64,000 nt of DNA. Origin: Camelus bactrianus. Taxonomy: Eukaryota; Chordata; Mammalia; Artiodactyla; Camelidae. Location of the stretch: positions 22,480,001 through 22,544,000 of the forward strand of contig NC_133570.1 in NCBI RefSeq assembly GCF_048773025.1, in the 5' to 3' direction. Shown piece after piece: positions 1 to 12,704 of the stretch. The notes below the pieces were generated by a model. That model ran no database searches and had not been told where the DNA came from. It saw only the letters and a list, made by a program, of their open reading frames with translations. A program made the translations under genes and the position numbers. Numbering within the stretch: position 1 is the first letter of the stretch; each line of letters begins with the position of its first letter.

Positions 1-859
1 GTAATGATATGACCACTGAGAAGTCCCTCAGGAAAGACCATGAAAACCTCGAATTCCTAAGGGCTGGGAAGCGTCCTAAATCCAGCCTCTGCCCTGCCCA
101 GGGCCTGGAACCAGGTGGTAAAATTCGAAGCCACAGGATTCCAACCTGCACAGACGCCGCTGTGCACTCAGGTCACCGCCTTTGGGAGGGACATGCTGCT
201 CAAACCCTATCAGGGTCTGGCGCTGCATCCGTGGGACAGGGGTTCGGGCTGGGTGGAGGGCCACGCGGGGGGGCTCATCTCATCTCTGCCGGGGCTGCCT
301 AGGGCGCGGGTCGCGTTTTTGCCGGGAAGGAGTCCGAGACCCGTCCGGACGCCCCCTGGCGGGGGTTCCGGGGACAGTCTGCGTGCCTTCCTCTGGCCAA
401 GTGAGGGGTGGGTGCTTCTATCCCGACCCAGTTCACCCGCGACCCTGATGCCACGCCGTAGCCAGCAAGCGCTGTCCGATAGGGACAGCTCGCTGCGCTC
501 CACGGTGGTCTTTGAAGGACCATGCCCGTCGTCCCTGCGTACGTCCTTGGGGCCCTGCGACACCAGCCAGTGTCTCCAGGGCGCACACAGCCAGGAGCGA
601 GGAGGGCACCGGGAGGGCGCCGTGAGGGAGCAGGGTTACCGACACCAGAGGATGAGGGAAGGGAGAGTCCTGGGGTCCCGCAGGAGAGCAGCGTGGCCCC
701 CCCGGCCGCGCTCCCGCTAGGGGCGTGTCCGCGAGTCCCCGCCTCGGCCCCGCCCCGCTGCACCGGCTGTGCGCAGCGCTACTGTATTAGTCCCCGAGGC
801 AGAACCGCTGCCGCCGTCGCCGTCTCTGACTCTGCTCCGTCGGTCCCCCTGCCCTGACC

Positions 860-2469
<1,610 letters not shown>

Positions 2470-2639
2470 AGAGACTGCTGCAGATTCAGGGGCCAACCCT
2501 GCACCCGCCTTCACTCCTTCACCACCAGCCAGACCATGACATCAGGTTGTGCCCGTGTAGCTGGGACTAGGAGTGAGGAGGGGGTTTCTCAACCCCCAGG
2601 TGACCCGAGACGAAAATGTGCAATTAAAAGAGTTTATTT

Positions 2640-3287
2640 TAGACCCAAGTCTGCTGTGTCCTCTGTCATTGGACTGTCTGCAGGGTGGGGGAAGATGCTT
2701 CACTGTGAGCTGGTGTCCTGGGTTGGGAGGGTGACCTTGTAATCCTGTTGTAATCAGTCTCGGGCAGTCCAAATGGGGGTGAGGCATCAGCAGGTGATCT
2801 CAAGGGCGTATGACACCTGGGGCTGGAATCCCTGGAGGAGTATGTTGTCTCCTCTCAGGGACCCCGGCCTCTCCACGCCCTTCTCTCTGCCTCTGATCCC
2901 TTTCTTAGCTCCCACATCTTAGGGGCGTCTGAGGCAGCTTTGTATTGTCTGTGACCTTCCCCCTCTTGCTGATGCAATTTCCCAGTAATTCCCGATTCTG
3001 CAAGAGGAATGCGGCTGGGACTTCAGGCTTGATAACACAAGGTAAAGGTCATGGCCAACCCACTTGGGTCTGAGTCCAGCTTGGCCACTTGGCTGTGGTG
3101 TGCCAGGTCACAGGGCCGTCAGAACAGAGGGGCCGGCCCTTCAAACGCCATCACACAGGGATTTTGTTCAACAGCTCTGCAATGAGCGCCTCCCCTGTGC
3201 CTCCTGGACCCTGAGGATGCTCCTGTCCTTGGGCTCTTAGACTCTAGCCGGATGGTGGAGACCTGTCTCCCAGTATAGTGTGTTCCA
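2640..3287. other. intergenic, nothing recognised
   Basis: Between the CHCHD10 poly(A) site and the end of the C22orf15-like gene I see no conserved coding frame and no clear repeat. Part of it may be the 3' untranslated region of the minus-strand gene. Confidence 0.4.
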
Positions 3288-4889
3288 TCACGGGGGTATA
3301 TGTGTGTCCAAGGGAGGCTGGTGTTGGGGTCCACCTCTCAGCACACACATCTTCCCCTGGGAAGGGTTTGCACTTCTGGGTGTGAGCATCCCCTCAGGTA
3401 TCTCTGTCGTTTCCTTACCTGGCTCCTGGCCCAGCTGGTGGGTCCTGGACAGCAGGGAGCCCACCCTTTGCCTTGAAGGAGGGCCTTGCTCCTGGTGGCC
3501 ACGCCGAGTGCCTGCGCGCCTCCTCCAGCCATCACCCACGGAGGGCAGGCCTGACAGCCAGCGCAGCTCCTCTGGAAGGCCCAAGAAGCCCTGCCCATGG
3601 GGCTGCCCAGAAGATGCACCCCCCCCACTGGGGGGCACTTCTGTGACACTCACCTGCCAGCTCTGGATACCAGTCATCCAGGTTCTCCAGCATGGACTCA
3701 TAGCGGGTGGGGGCTGCGCCTTCCCCCTCTGCAGAGGGGTGAAGACTGATTTCCTGGCTGGCTCGGTGGTCTCCACCCCCACCTCTCACTCTGAACCCAC
3801 TTGCTGGCCCAGACTGGGGCCAGGACAAGGCATTGGATGGGAAAGTCAGGGCTAGGTCCTGGCCAAAGCGAGGGTGGGGCAGGGCTTGGGTAGTCTTCAG
3901 CTGCTGTCCCCACCCTTACATTCCAACATAGCCGCAGCAGGGAGTCTTGGGCCCCACTTACTGATGACCTGCACCAGGACATATGTGCCACGCTCCTGCA
4001 GCAGGGGGCTGCCCACGAAGGGCGTCAGGGAAGTCTCCTCCTCCAGTCCCTCACCCAGGCTCACCAGGTGCCCGTCCTCAGCCAGGAGGGCGATGGTCAC
4101 TGGGAGGACAGAGAGGGAGGCAGGGCAGGGCAGGCACCCCTGCCTGGGGGCCATCAGCCAGTCCTCCCAGCACCCCTCCCCACCCCCTCACCATCTGGGG
4201 GCACCTGCCCCCTCCGCCTCAGGTGGGCAGTGAGGGTCACCAGGCTGCAACAGGGGTTCACCAGCTCCCAGCAGCCAGCTGTAGGGGAAGGGCAGAGGTG
4301 AGTGAATGGGACCCTCTATTTTCCCCCAAACTGAGACCCTCTGCCTCCCTCCTGTCTCTTCCCTACAGAGCAGGGAAGGGAGCTACAGAATAGCAATGTC
4401 TCCCTTCCATCTCCCAAGATATCAGTGATGGGTGCACAGCTCATGCTTCCTGCATGGGACCTTACACTCCCACTTCAGCCCCACTTCCAGCCCCCCTGCC
4501 CCCGACAGCCCCCCTCAACCTGCATTAGCCCTGCCTCCCCCAGACGGTTGAGAATCTGCAGCAGTGACTAGAGCTTCAGGTGCGTCATGCATCCTGGAGC
4601 TTGAGGACCGCTGATCAGCTAAGAAATGGAGCAGTTTGAAAACATGCTCCAAGGTAACAGTGGTGGTGAGAGCGGAGTAGGGGCGGGGTAGGGGCCACCC
4701 TTGAGGAACCCAAGTGAATTTCCCAGGACCTCAAGGCACTCACTCCAGACACTCCCATCCCCTTCCCACGTGCACCCCCTTCCCCACACTACCTCCCCAC
4801 CCACCCCCAAGGCAGTGGGACTGAACCTCACCACCCATCTGCCAGGACAGGGGACTCCACTTACCCCCAAACATCACTGTGATAAACAT
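3288..4889 (-). CDS. C22orf15: C22orf15-like protein (ubiquitin-fold-like N-terminus)
   Basis: Minus-strand exons 4865-4889, 4192-4278, 3962-4099, 3654-3728 and 3288-3571 have good GT/AG sites and consistent phases. The product begins MFITVMFG and contains TIALLAEDGHLVSL, YVLVQVIIKGE and TRYESMLENLDDWYPELA, then EELRWLSGLPSVGDGWRRR, closely following human C22orf15. Its place between CHCHD10 and VPREB3, opposite in strand to both, is the human arrangement. Function is unknown; the first 90 residues resemble a ubiquitin-like strand pattern (inference). The C-terminus is uncertain: read to the stop at 3288 the protein has 202 residues against about 148 in human, but a good splice donor (CAG then GTAAGG, exon ending at 3419) could lead to a further exon I cannot place. 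Confidence 0.85.
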
Positions 4890-5513
4890 GGCTGCAGAGG
4901 AGAGGAGACAGATGTGGGGGCTTTGGTCCTCCAACCCCCAACTTCTGGATAAAGCAAGGATCCAGGGCTCAGATCTACTCTGGGTTGGGCCCTGCAGGAG
5001 ATGTATGTGTGTGGAGGTGACGGGTGGGTGATAGTTGGGTGGGCCCAGGGGAGCTCCCTGCCTGCCACCCTTGGGGCTGGGTTCCCCCAGCCCAGAGGGG
5101 TCCCTGAAGCTACTCCTGGACCCTTGGCCTCCTCTTCCTCCCACTTGCTGGATCAGAGCAGCCAGAGAAGGCTGAGGCCCTCCCAGCTTCCAAGCTGGTC
5201 TCCATGGCAGTGGGAACTGCCAAGACGTCAGGCAGGAAATGCCTTCCCCCCAGTGTCTGGGTAACGGGTTCTGGGAAGGGTACAGGCATTCCCTGACACA
5301 GGGCTACAATGGGGGCTGGAGCTTCAGGGTCCAGGGATGTCCAGAGACCACATCCTCCGACCAGAAGAGACAGAGCTCCCAGGCTGAAAGTGGGGGAGGT
5401 CCTGGGGGTGGGGTGCCTGCCAAGGCTGTGTCAGAAGCAGGGTCCCCATTAACCCTCCAGGCCCCCATCCCTGGGCTCACTCCCAGCCTCCCTCTCTTCT
5501 GTCCCTGTTTCTT
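4890..5513. other. intergenic, nothing recognised
   Basis: G/C-rich sequence upstream of the C22orf15-like start codon. It may hold a promoter and non-coding first exon, but I see no distinct motif, conserved frame or repeat. Confidence 0.4.
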
Positions 5514-6130
5514 TCCTTTTTCAGTCCAGTTTCTTGAGGTATGATTTACATACCACAAAATTCACCCTTTTTAGTGTCCTCGAGTTGTGACAAATATCAT
5601 GCAACCACCAACACGGTCAGGATAAGTAACGTTTTCATCACCCCCGCACCAAATTCCCTTATGCCACTTTGTGGTCACTCCCAGCCCTAGCAAGCACTGC
5701 AGTGTTCTTGGCCCCTGCCCTCTCTCTCTGCCTTATAGGGGGAGCCACACAGAGTGTGGAGCCTTTCAAGTCCGGTCACTCACTCAGCTCCACACACCCA
5801 CGTGAGACTCACCCAGGTGGTCACTGTATCAGTGGCTCCTTCTCATCACCGAGGAGGGCTCCCTGCCTGGAGGTACCACAGTCTGGGGACCCACTCATGT
5901 GCTGCTGTTTGGATTGTTTCCAGTTTTTGACGATTATGAATAAAGCCGGTACAAAGACTGGCCTGCAGTTCTCTGGGTGAAGAGACACCTTTCCATTTCC
6001 AGTAGATAGCTGTAAATACCGTAAATACTGACCAGTAGAGGGATTGCTTGGTCACGTGGGGAGAGAAATTTAATTTCTTTGCAAGAAACTGCCCATGTTT
6101 TCCAGCATGCCACCCCTTTCATATTGCTCC
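5514..6130 (-). repeat. old LINE-1 fragment, antisense
   Basis: The sequence from TTGAGGTATGATTTACATACC through GATTGTTTCCAGTTTTTGACG and ATGAATAAAGCCGGTACAAAG is the antisense form of an old mammalian L1 (L1M-type) 3' region. It is much diverged and internally shortened. Confidence 0.75.
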
Positions 6131-7559
6131 TCTACCCATCTGCTTGTGGCTGGGGCTCCCGGATTCCCAGCGGGTCACGAGCACCTCTTTCTTAGCTGTG
6201 CCTCCAACTGGCTCCCTGGGGAGTAGGCTGATCATCCACCCTCTTCAGGCAGAGCTCTGGGCAGGAGGCAGGAGGAGGACCAGCTCCTCCGTGCAGCTCA
6301 CCAGGGTTGCTCCTGACAAGACTTTCCTCGGTACTAACACCTGTAAAGGGGATGAAAAGCATGCTCACAGCACCACCGTGCAGCAGGTCAGCACAAGGAT
6401 TAAACGCAGTTCCCTTTAAAGTGCAGCCTCTGGCTGAGCACACAGCAGATGCTCAGAGGCAGTACTGGGGCAACAGGCAGCATGTCCTAAACCTACCTAC
6501 ACGCAGGGCACTTCCTTCCCGGCACGCCACTGTTTCTGGGGACCCATGACCTGCAGAACAAGCGCAAGAGTGGCTGCAGCTAGATTTTGGAAGGGATGGC
6601 TGCTCGGGGCCCTGGAACTTCAGCTCCAATGACCACCACCCTGTCGTCCAAAGGGTTTTACTGTAGTGCCGCTGAGGAGGGGTCTTTTGTCTTGAGCGTC
6701 ACGGAGGTACTCTAAAGAGGTTAGGAACGGAGTAGGACCCACAGTGGGGGGCTTTCATAACCTCCCCTAAGTGAGCCCTCAGGCTGCAACAATAGGGCAC
6801 TGTTTTCACTTGTTTTCTTAGTATTCAGGTATGGGAAGGCCAACAGATCAGGAGATGACCACCGTTGAGAAGATGATTTGTGACGCACAGTTCCCAAGAG
6901 GAGGGGGCACGACACACTGTGGGGGGCCAGGCCACATGGGAAAGCACCAGGGTTGGTCAGGAGGTAGATGGAGGGGAGCTCTGAGCAGGACCCCTTCTTG
7001 TGGTTTCTGAGAGAAGGAACCAACCTGCAAGGCAGGATAACTGGTTGGAATAACCTCAGGGCTCTGGGGCACAGGGGCTGTCCCTGGCTGTCTGGTACCT
7101 GGCCCTGGGTGACTAGGGCGGGAAGACAGTGGCTCAATGCAAGAGCTCCCTTAGAGAAGGTGGTTGGGAGTGTGGGCTCAGGAGTGGCTGGTTTGCATTT
7201 GAAAAGTGTGCTACTGTCTCTAGGAATTGACTGACCCTGGGAGGGTTCCAGATCTCTCCAAGTTCTCTCCAAGGTCAGCAAGGTCCAAGATGTCAAAGCG
7301 TCAAGTTTGAATCCCAGCTCACTCAGGTTGAATCCCAATCAGTCAGCTCCCCTCTGTCTGGCAAATTAAAGGGACTGAACGTTGACCCCACGTCTCAGAA
7401 CTCTCTTACCTACGATGTGCACAACCACATTGGGACCCTGGTGGTATCTACTAATACTAAATGGAAATGTTCCCGACCCCCCGGGGTCCCCAGTCCTGGG
7501 TGTCTACTCAGCAGGAACAAGAGCACAGGTGCACCAGAGTCACAGGCAGGAACAGTCAC
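6131..7559. other. intergenic, diverged repeat traces
   Basis: No gene seen. Part around 6310-6460 resembles an old MIR SINE. The rest is unassigned. Confidence 0.35.
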
Positions 7560-8205
7560 AGCAGTTCTCTTTGTTATGGCCAAAGACGAAAGCACCCAAA
7601 TGTCTACTAATAGGAGATGGATAAACTAATTGTGGTCCATCCACACAGTGGATGTGAAAATGAATTAAACATGGCTGCACACACAGATGATTCTTCTACT
7701 GCTGAACAAAAGAAGCAAGAACTAAAGAGGACACACTAGCATCCCATTTAAGTTGACTTTCTACCCCAAACTGATCTAACCACAGAGTTAGAAAGATGGT
7801 TACAGGTGGGGGTGAAGAGGCCGTCACTAACAGGGGCGGCTTATGAGGGAGACTTCGGGGGAGGTGGAAATGTTCTAAATCTTCATCTGGGTAGAGGCTG
7901 CAGGGTACATAAAAATCGGGGTTGGGGGAGAATATAGCTCAGTGGTAGAGTGCATGCTTAGCATGCACAATATCCTGGGTTCAATCTCCCGTCCGTCTAT
8001 TTTAATTAATTAATTTATTGACCTAGTTACCTTCCCCCACCAAAAAAAAAAAAAGAAAAAAATTTAAATAAATAATTACCTCCCCTACCAAAATAAAAGC
8101 CTAAAAAAGAATTTAAGTTTCAATTTTATAAAATAAAATAAACATACACTTGAGATGTGTGCACTTTACCATATGAGTTACACCTCAAAGAAAAGGTAGC
8201 CACCT
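7560..8205 (+). repeat. old LINE-1 3' end split by a SINE
   Basis: Left part 7560-7922 (GGCCAAAGACGAAAGCACCC..., CATGGCTGCACACACAGATG) and right part 8113-8205 (TGTGCACTTTACCATATGAG then TTACACCTCAAAGAAAAGG) are two halves of one L1M-type 3' end. A camelid tRNA-type SINE sits between them, so the L1 is older than the SINE. Confidence 0.75.
7924..8112 (+). repeat. camelid tRNA-derived SINE (Vic-type)
   Basis: A box TAGCTCAGTGGTAGAGTGC and B box GGGTTCAATCTCC, then an A/T-rich tail with TAATTAATTAATTTATTGACC and CCCCTACCAAAATAAAAG. It is inserted in the 3' end of an old L1. Confidence 0.9.
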
Positions 8206-8343
8206 GCTATAACTGTACACGTGGATTTCCAGGCTCCTGTTCTCTGAAGGTCCTGTGGGGCCAGGACCCTGCTGTTTGGGAAGACAGGGCCTGGCTGCTG
8301 GGCCCCCCAGCGCCACCCCTCCCATGCCCCAGTCAATGGGCTG

Positions 8344-8351
8344 ATTTGCAT
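8344..8351 (+). promoter_or_regulatory. VPREB3: octamer element of the VPREB3 promoter
   Basis: A perfect ATTTGCAT, the Oct-1/Oct-2 octamer of immunoglobulin promoters, lies 96 bases before the VPREB3 start codon. Position and orientation are as in light-chain V promoters, which supports B-lineage expression. Confidence 0.75.
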
Positions 8352-8446
8352 GCCCTGCCGTGGTCCAGCAGCCTCCCCTGCTGTTCCCTGAAGCACCTGG
8401 GTATCGTCCAACAGAACGACTCCCGCCGGCCTCCCTGCCCCTGGCC

Positions 8447-9548
8447 ATGGTCTGCTGTCGTCTGGCTCTCCTCCTAGCTGGGGCCCTCCTGGCAGGTGAG
8501 CCCTCCCTGGGCCCGGCTCACCTGGGGGTGGGGTGGGACACAGCATGGGTTCCAGAAAGCCCTTGAATGGAAGCAAATTGCTATGGGCAGTGGGGAGGGT
8601 TCTGGAAGGGACATTGAGGTGGGGGAAGATAAACTGCAGATGGCTCTGCCATAGACCTTAGGCAGGTCACTCTTCTGCGTGGGCCTCGGTTTCCCCATTT
8701 GTGCATGACCAGATTGCTAGGGTCCCTTTGACACTGACTCTCTGGGGTCTCAGAGACTAGTCACCTTTTGGGTTATACAGAGGGGAAACTGGTGTGATCT
8801 GGTCCCGACAGAACCTCAGGACACACTAACACTGAGAAAGTCCCGAAGGGCCAGTGGCCTGAGGCTCAGCTAATGGGTAGTAACAGCCCAAGAGCCTCTC
8901 TAGGGGTGGTCAGTCTGTAGCCAGGGTTTGGAAGAGCCAGTGTAACCAAAGTTTTAGGGGTCAGCAGGGTAAGGGATGAGGGAGGGCAGCAGAAGAACAC
9001 AGAGGCCACCAGTCCCACTCTCTGAACTCTAGGTCCTTAACTGAACATAGATCCTTGTGAACATGGCACTAATGGGGGCTGAGGGGGTGCCAAATCAGTG
9101 CTCCACCCAGTGCTGATCCAGTGGCACGGGGCTGTGAGTTTTTGGATTCTCCCAGGAGTCTGACCAAGGCTTTGTAGGGTGGGGCAGGAGGGAAGGGGCC
9201 CAGGCCAGGCCTGAGTGTGTCTGTCTCTCAGTCTCCCACCCAGCCCTGACCCAGCCAGAGGCACTGCTGGTCTTCCCAGGCCAAGTGGCCCAACTTTCCT
9301 GCATGCTCAGCCCCCGTTACGCCACCGTCGGGGACTACAGTGTGTCTTGGTATCAGCAGCGGGCAGGCAGCGCCCCCCGCTACCTCATCTACTATCGCTC
9401 AGAGGAGGACTACCACCGGCCCCCGGACATCCCTGATCGCTTCTCAGCAGCCACAGATAAAGCCCATAACGCCTGCATCCTGACCATCAGCCCCGTGCAG
9501 CCAGAGGACGAAGCAGATTATTACTGCTCCGTGGGCTACGGATTCTAG
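8447..9548 (+). CDS. VPREB3: VPREB3, pre-B lymphocyte protein 3
   Basis: Two exons, 8447-8495 and 9232-9548, give 121 residues (human 123, from memory). Exon 1 encodes the leader MVCCRLALLLAGALLA; exon 2 begins VSHPALTQPEALLVFPG and carries a single Ig V-type domain with first cysteine in QLSCMLSP, WYQQRAGSAPRYLIYY, DRFSAATD, and DEADYYCSVGYGF before the stop. The split leader/V exon pattern matches V-lambda genes, but there is no J segment and no recombination signal after the stop. Family knowledge: VPREB3 binds mu heavy chain in the endoplasmic reticulum of B-lineage cells and is linked to assembly or retention of the receptor. It sits beside the C22orf15-like gene and ZNF70 as in human. 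Confidence 0.96.
8638..8725 (+). repeat. MIR SINE fragment in VPREB3 intron
   Basis: The piece CCTTAGGCAGGTCACTCTTC followed by GGGCCTCGGTTTCCCCATTT is the conserved core of an old MIR element. Confidence 0.6.
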
Positions 9549-9559
9549 GGGTGGGATGT

Positions 9560-9725
9560 GGGATGTGGGATGAGTGCCTCCTGTCTGCCTCCTATTTCTG
9601 CTCCTGACCTTTCTCTGAGCCTTCATTTCCCTCCTCCGTAAAATGGGTTAGTAATACTCAATATATCAACAATAACTATTCGGAGGGTCATGAAATCCTT
9701 GCTGAAAAAGTGACTGTGGTCCATC
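9560..9725 (+). repeat. MIR SINE fragment after VPREB3
   Basis: TGACCTTTCTCTGAGCCTTC and TCCGTAAAATGGGTTAGTAA match the MIR core and tail. It begins within 20 bases of the VPREB3 stop and so may form part of its 3' untranslated region. I see no standard AATAAA signal nearby. Confidence 0.55.
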
Positions 9726-10470
9726 TGAGAGTATGGGGGCAGGGATTCTGGGGATTGTTGCAGAAGAGGAAGCACCTGAGAACCTTGGGGTGGGGCCCAG
9801 CCTCCCCACTGGCTCCCAGGGGGCTCAGACTGGTGGCTCTTGCCTTCCTGTGACCTGAGGAGCCGAAGGGAGAGAAAAAGGAACCAGCCTTTGCTGGTCC
9901 CGGCTCTGCATGGCTGGTTGTGGTCCAACGCTCTCGGGGTGACTGCATTTGGTGCCCAGGCTCCTAGCTTGGGGAGGGGCAGCCTCTGCCTACTGCGGAT
10001 GGGGCAGGAAGGCACGTGGGTGTGTGGGGAGGGTGAGAGCATTCAAAGACACCTGAGGGCCAGGACAGGAGGTGCTTAGGGCAGGTGGGCAGAATAGGAA
10101 GCAGCCCTCCTCTCAGGAAAGTGTGTTCTAGAGGTTTCCTGTTATAGGGCTGTGGCCCCCAAGGGAGGTGCAGGATGGACCGGAGCATTGGTGTTGGGGG
10201 ACTACTGGGTGGAGGGGCAAGTCTTGTCATCAGAAGCCGAATCGAGTTCTGGGGTGGGGGAGCAGGTTTAAGAACACATGCCTCTTCCCTCCCAGTTCCC
10301 TTAAGAGGCGCCCTCTGAACGGAGGTCATCCCTCAGATGCAGAGTTGGGGTCTCGAGGGTCCCGCCTATGCTCCCAGCAGTCTCCTGGATGCGCTCCTGG
10401 CCCTCCTCATCTATCTCTGCGGGGACGGGGTGGGCAGGCAGGACCACGGCTCCCCACGAAGGGAGGGTGC
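9726..10470. other. intergenic, nothing recognised
   Basis: No conserved frame or clear repeat between VPREB3 and the next CpG island. Confidence 0.4.
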
Positions 10471-10479
10471 ATCCCCAAA

Positions 10480-11040
10480 GGACCCGGGGCCTGCGCAGGG
10501 TGACGGGCTCCGCAGCCCTAGGCACGCCTCCTGCGGACCCCAGCAGCTCCACGGCCTCGGCTGGCCCCACCCCACGGGCAGGTGCCCTCCCGGCTTCAGT
10601 TTCCTCCTCTGCGCTCCCGCCAACGCCCGCCCAGCCGGGACGTGTTGGGGGACGGCCTGGAGCCCTGCGCCAACCAGACGAACTCCCCCGAACCCCTCCC
10701 TGCATCCCGGAGCCCGGCGGCCAGACAGCTACCCGCGGCGCGGCAGGACCAGCGAGACGCGGGCCTCCGCGAGGCCTAGAGCAGCCCCGGAAGTGCCGCG
10801 GGCGGGGGCGGGGCTCCGGGCGCTCGGGCTGCCGCGGGCTCCGCGTCAGCAGCCGCCGCCGAGGAGGCTGTGGCCCCGCGCTGGAGACGCTCAGGTGCGG
10901 CCCCGCCCTGCCCCGCCCTCGGCCCCGCCCCCGCAGGTGAGCGGCCCCGCCCGGCCCAGGTGAGTGGCTCCGCGGCAGCCAGTGTGGCCACTGTCCCTCG
11001 GCGGCGTGGGTGTGGGCGGCCCCGGTCGGTGGAGGCAGGT
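10480..11040 (+). promoter_or_regulatory. ZNF70: CpG island, likely ZNF70 promoter and first exon
   Basis: Dense CpG and several GC boxes (CCCCGCCC) mark a promoter about 2.8 kb before the ZNF70 coding exon. Two strong donor-like sites lie 23 bases apart (gtgag at 10937 after CCCGCAG, gtgagt at 10960 after GCCCAG). Either could end a non-coding first exon that joins the acceptor at 13674. That link is inference from position. Confidence 0.6.
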
Positions 11041-12231
11041 GCGGGCCTCCAGCCCGGAGGTCCTGACGGGCCCGAGGGTCAGCCGAGTGTCCGGGCCCTG
11101 GGGCCCCCGGAGGATGGGGTGACCGATGCAGGAGGGGCCTGGGAAAGCCCCGAGTAGGTGGGAAGCATGGGGTTCCAGACCTTTGGATTTTAGGTCCAAA
11201 AATTTTGAAAACATCGTAGGGCGCAGATAAAGTATCGGCAACCTTCTCACCGCAGTGCAGACTGCAGCGTGTAGCTGGTACCTGGGAACAGCAGGATTTA
11301 ACAGACGGGTGCAGGGAGAGTTACAGTCTCCAGATGCTGAGAAAGAGGGATCGGAGGGCATGAAAATTAGAGTGGGAAAAGCAACCTTCTGAAACTGAGG
11401 GAGAAACGCAGGATGTGGGAGTAGGGGGTGGGCTGTCAAGCAAGCTCAGAACCTGGAGGCGTCCAGGTAGGTAAGGTGGGTCAGTGGAGGGTGGGCCCAT
11501 AGTGTTACATCTTCCAGGTTTTCATGAGAAAACCAGCTGAGTTTTAAATATTGGCAGCTAAGTCGAACAAAAAGGAAAAGCTTGCTTCTGAGAGCCAAAC
11601 AGAACGTGGCTGTGCCAATCTGCAGCCTCTGAAATGGAGGGGTTTGAAAAGGCGGTCCTGGTGAGTACTGCCAGAGAAGGGAGAAAGCGAGGGCCCAGGA
11701 GAGAGGATTTGGCTGTAAGGAGGTCGTTGGAGGCTGGAGCTGAAGTCCCAGCCGAAACTGGAAACTTGAAGTTTGTCTTCGTGCCAGACACAGTCATGAT
11801 TTTCCTTGGCGACATGCAGCATCTTAGGAGGAGCTGGCAGAGGAGGCTGGTGGTTAGTGGCTGGCGGCAGCAGGGCAGGGGAGTGAGGAATGGGACACTA
11901 GTCAGAGAGCTGGCTGAAGTGACGCCCATGGTTGGACCCACTAAAGAAAAACTCTGGCTAGATGGAGAGGGCTGGAACTCGGATGGGAGGACCAGGGTGA
12001 AGATGGTGGGACGTTAGGCTTGACGGGTCGGGTGAGAGGTCGGGGAGGATTGGAGATCGTGATTACGAAGAGGAGAGAGAAGTGGGGGTGATCATAGGGT
12101 TCAGGAGAATACTTCAGTTCTGTGCTCCCCCCCACACCTGGTCTTTTTAAGATTCATTAAAAAAAAGAATCCAAATAGGAATGAGTTCCATCATGATTGT
12201 TCTAATTAATTTAGGGTTTTGGTTTTTTTTG
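11041..12231. other. likely ZNF70 intron, nothing recognised
   Basis: No conserved coding frame; long frames here match nothing I know. Confidence 0.4.
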
Positions 12232-12372
12232 AGGCAGTTACCCTCTGAGCTTCAGTGCAAGGGGACTAGTACCTTTGTATGGGGTCATGAGGAGTAAATG
12301 AGATATGCTTGTAAAAGTCCTGGTAGTGCCCAGCACACAGTAGGTGCTCAGTAAACTCGAGCTGTCATCACA
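12232..12372 (+). repeat. MIR SINE fragment
   Basis: CCTCTGAGCTTCAGTGCAAG, GAGGAGTAAATGAGATATGC and GCACACAGTAGGTGCTCAGT are MIR core and 3' end hallmarks. Confidence 0.75.
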
Positions 12373-12394
12373 AAGGTACTTGAGGTGTTCCCCC

Positions 12395-12620
12395 TGAGCC
12401 CACATGGCCACACAGCTGTTTCTGAATGGGGTCCTGCAGGGCTCCCTCAGGGCCTCCACAGTGGGGTGGGGGGCCAAGTGGGATGGTCTGGCCTCCTCCC
12501 TCGTCCCTGTGAAACTGTCCCCTCTACCCCCTCTATGGGGCAGCTCTGCTTTATTTATTTATATCTCCCAGGTAATTGACTTACTTGAATAAAGAGTTCT
12601 TTGGCCAAAAAAAAAAAAAA
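12395..12620 (+). other. possible processed 3'-UTR retrocopy with poly(A) tail
   Basis: The segment ends in TTGAATAAAGAGTTCTTTGG, i.e. an AATAAA signal followed within 20 bases by a run of about 14 A. That order marks the end of an mRNA, so this may be a 5'-truncated processed copy of a 3' untranslated region. I do not recognise the parent gene and no target-site duplication is clear. It could instead be a real poly(A) site of an unannotated transcript. Confidence 0.35.
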
Positions 12621-12683
12621 GTGGCAATCAATTTGAACACAAAAACAAATGGCTTTTCCTTCATTTGGTCATTTATTTAGTTA

Positions 12684-12704
12684 ACTGATGTGTGTGTGTG
12701 TAGA
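12684..12704 (+). repeat. (TG)n microsatellite
   Basis: Short TG dinucleotide run near 12690. Confidence 0.6.

Noticed and set aside
115-720. 201-codon frame left of CHCHD10
   Set aside because: Composition-driven frame in GC-rich promoter sequence, with no domain and no splice support. It also does not match MMP11, the human neighbour I looked for.
7924-7995. tRNA-like sequence with A and B boxes (and the other SINE heads)
   Set aside because: They lack a complete cloverleaf, carry the shared SINE body and A/T tail, and occur in about nine copies; they are SINE heads, not tRNA genes.
9540-9600. Recombination signal after the VPREB3 V domain
   Set aside because: No heptamer-like CACAGTG with a 23-base spacer and nonamer follows the last cysteine; the same is true after VPREB1.
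10337-10963. Long frames in the CpG island (208 and 190 codons)
   Set aside because: High G+C removes stop codons; the products are Pro/Arg/Ala-rich and match no family.
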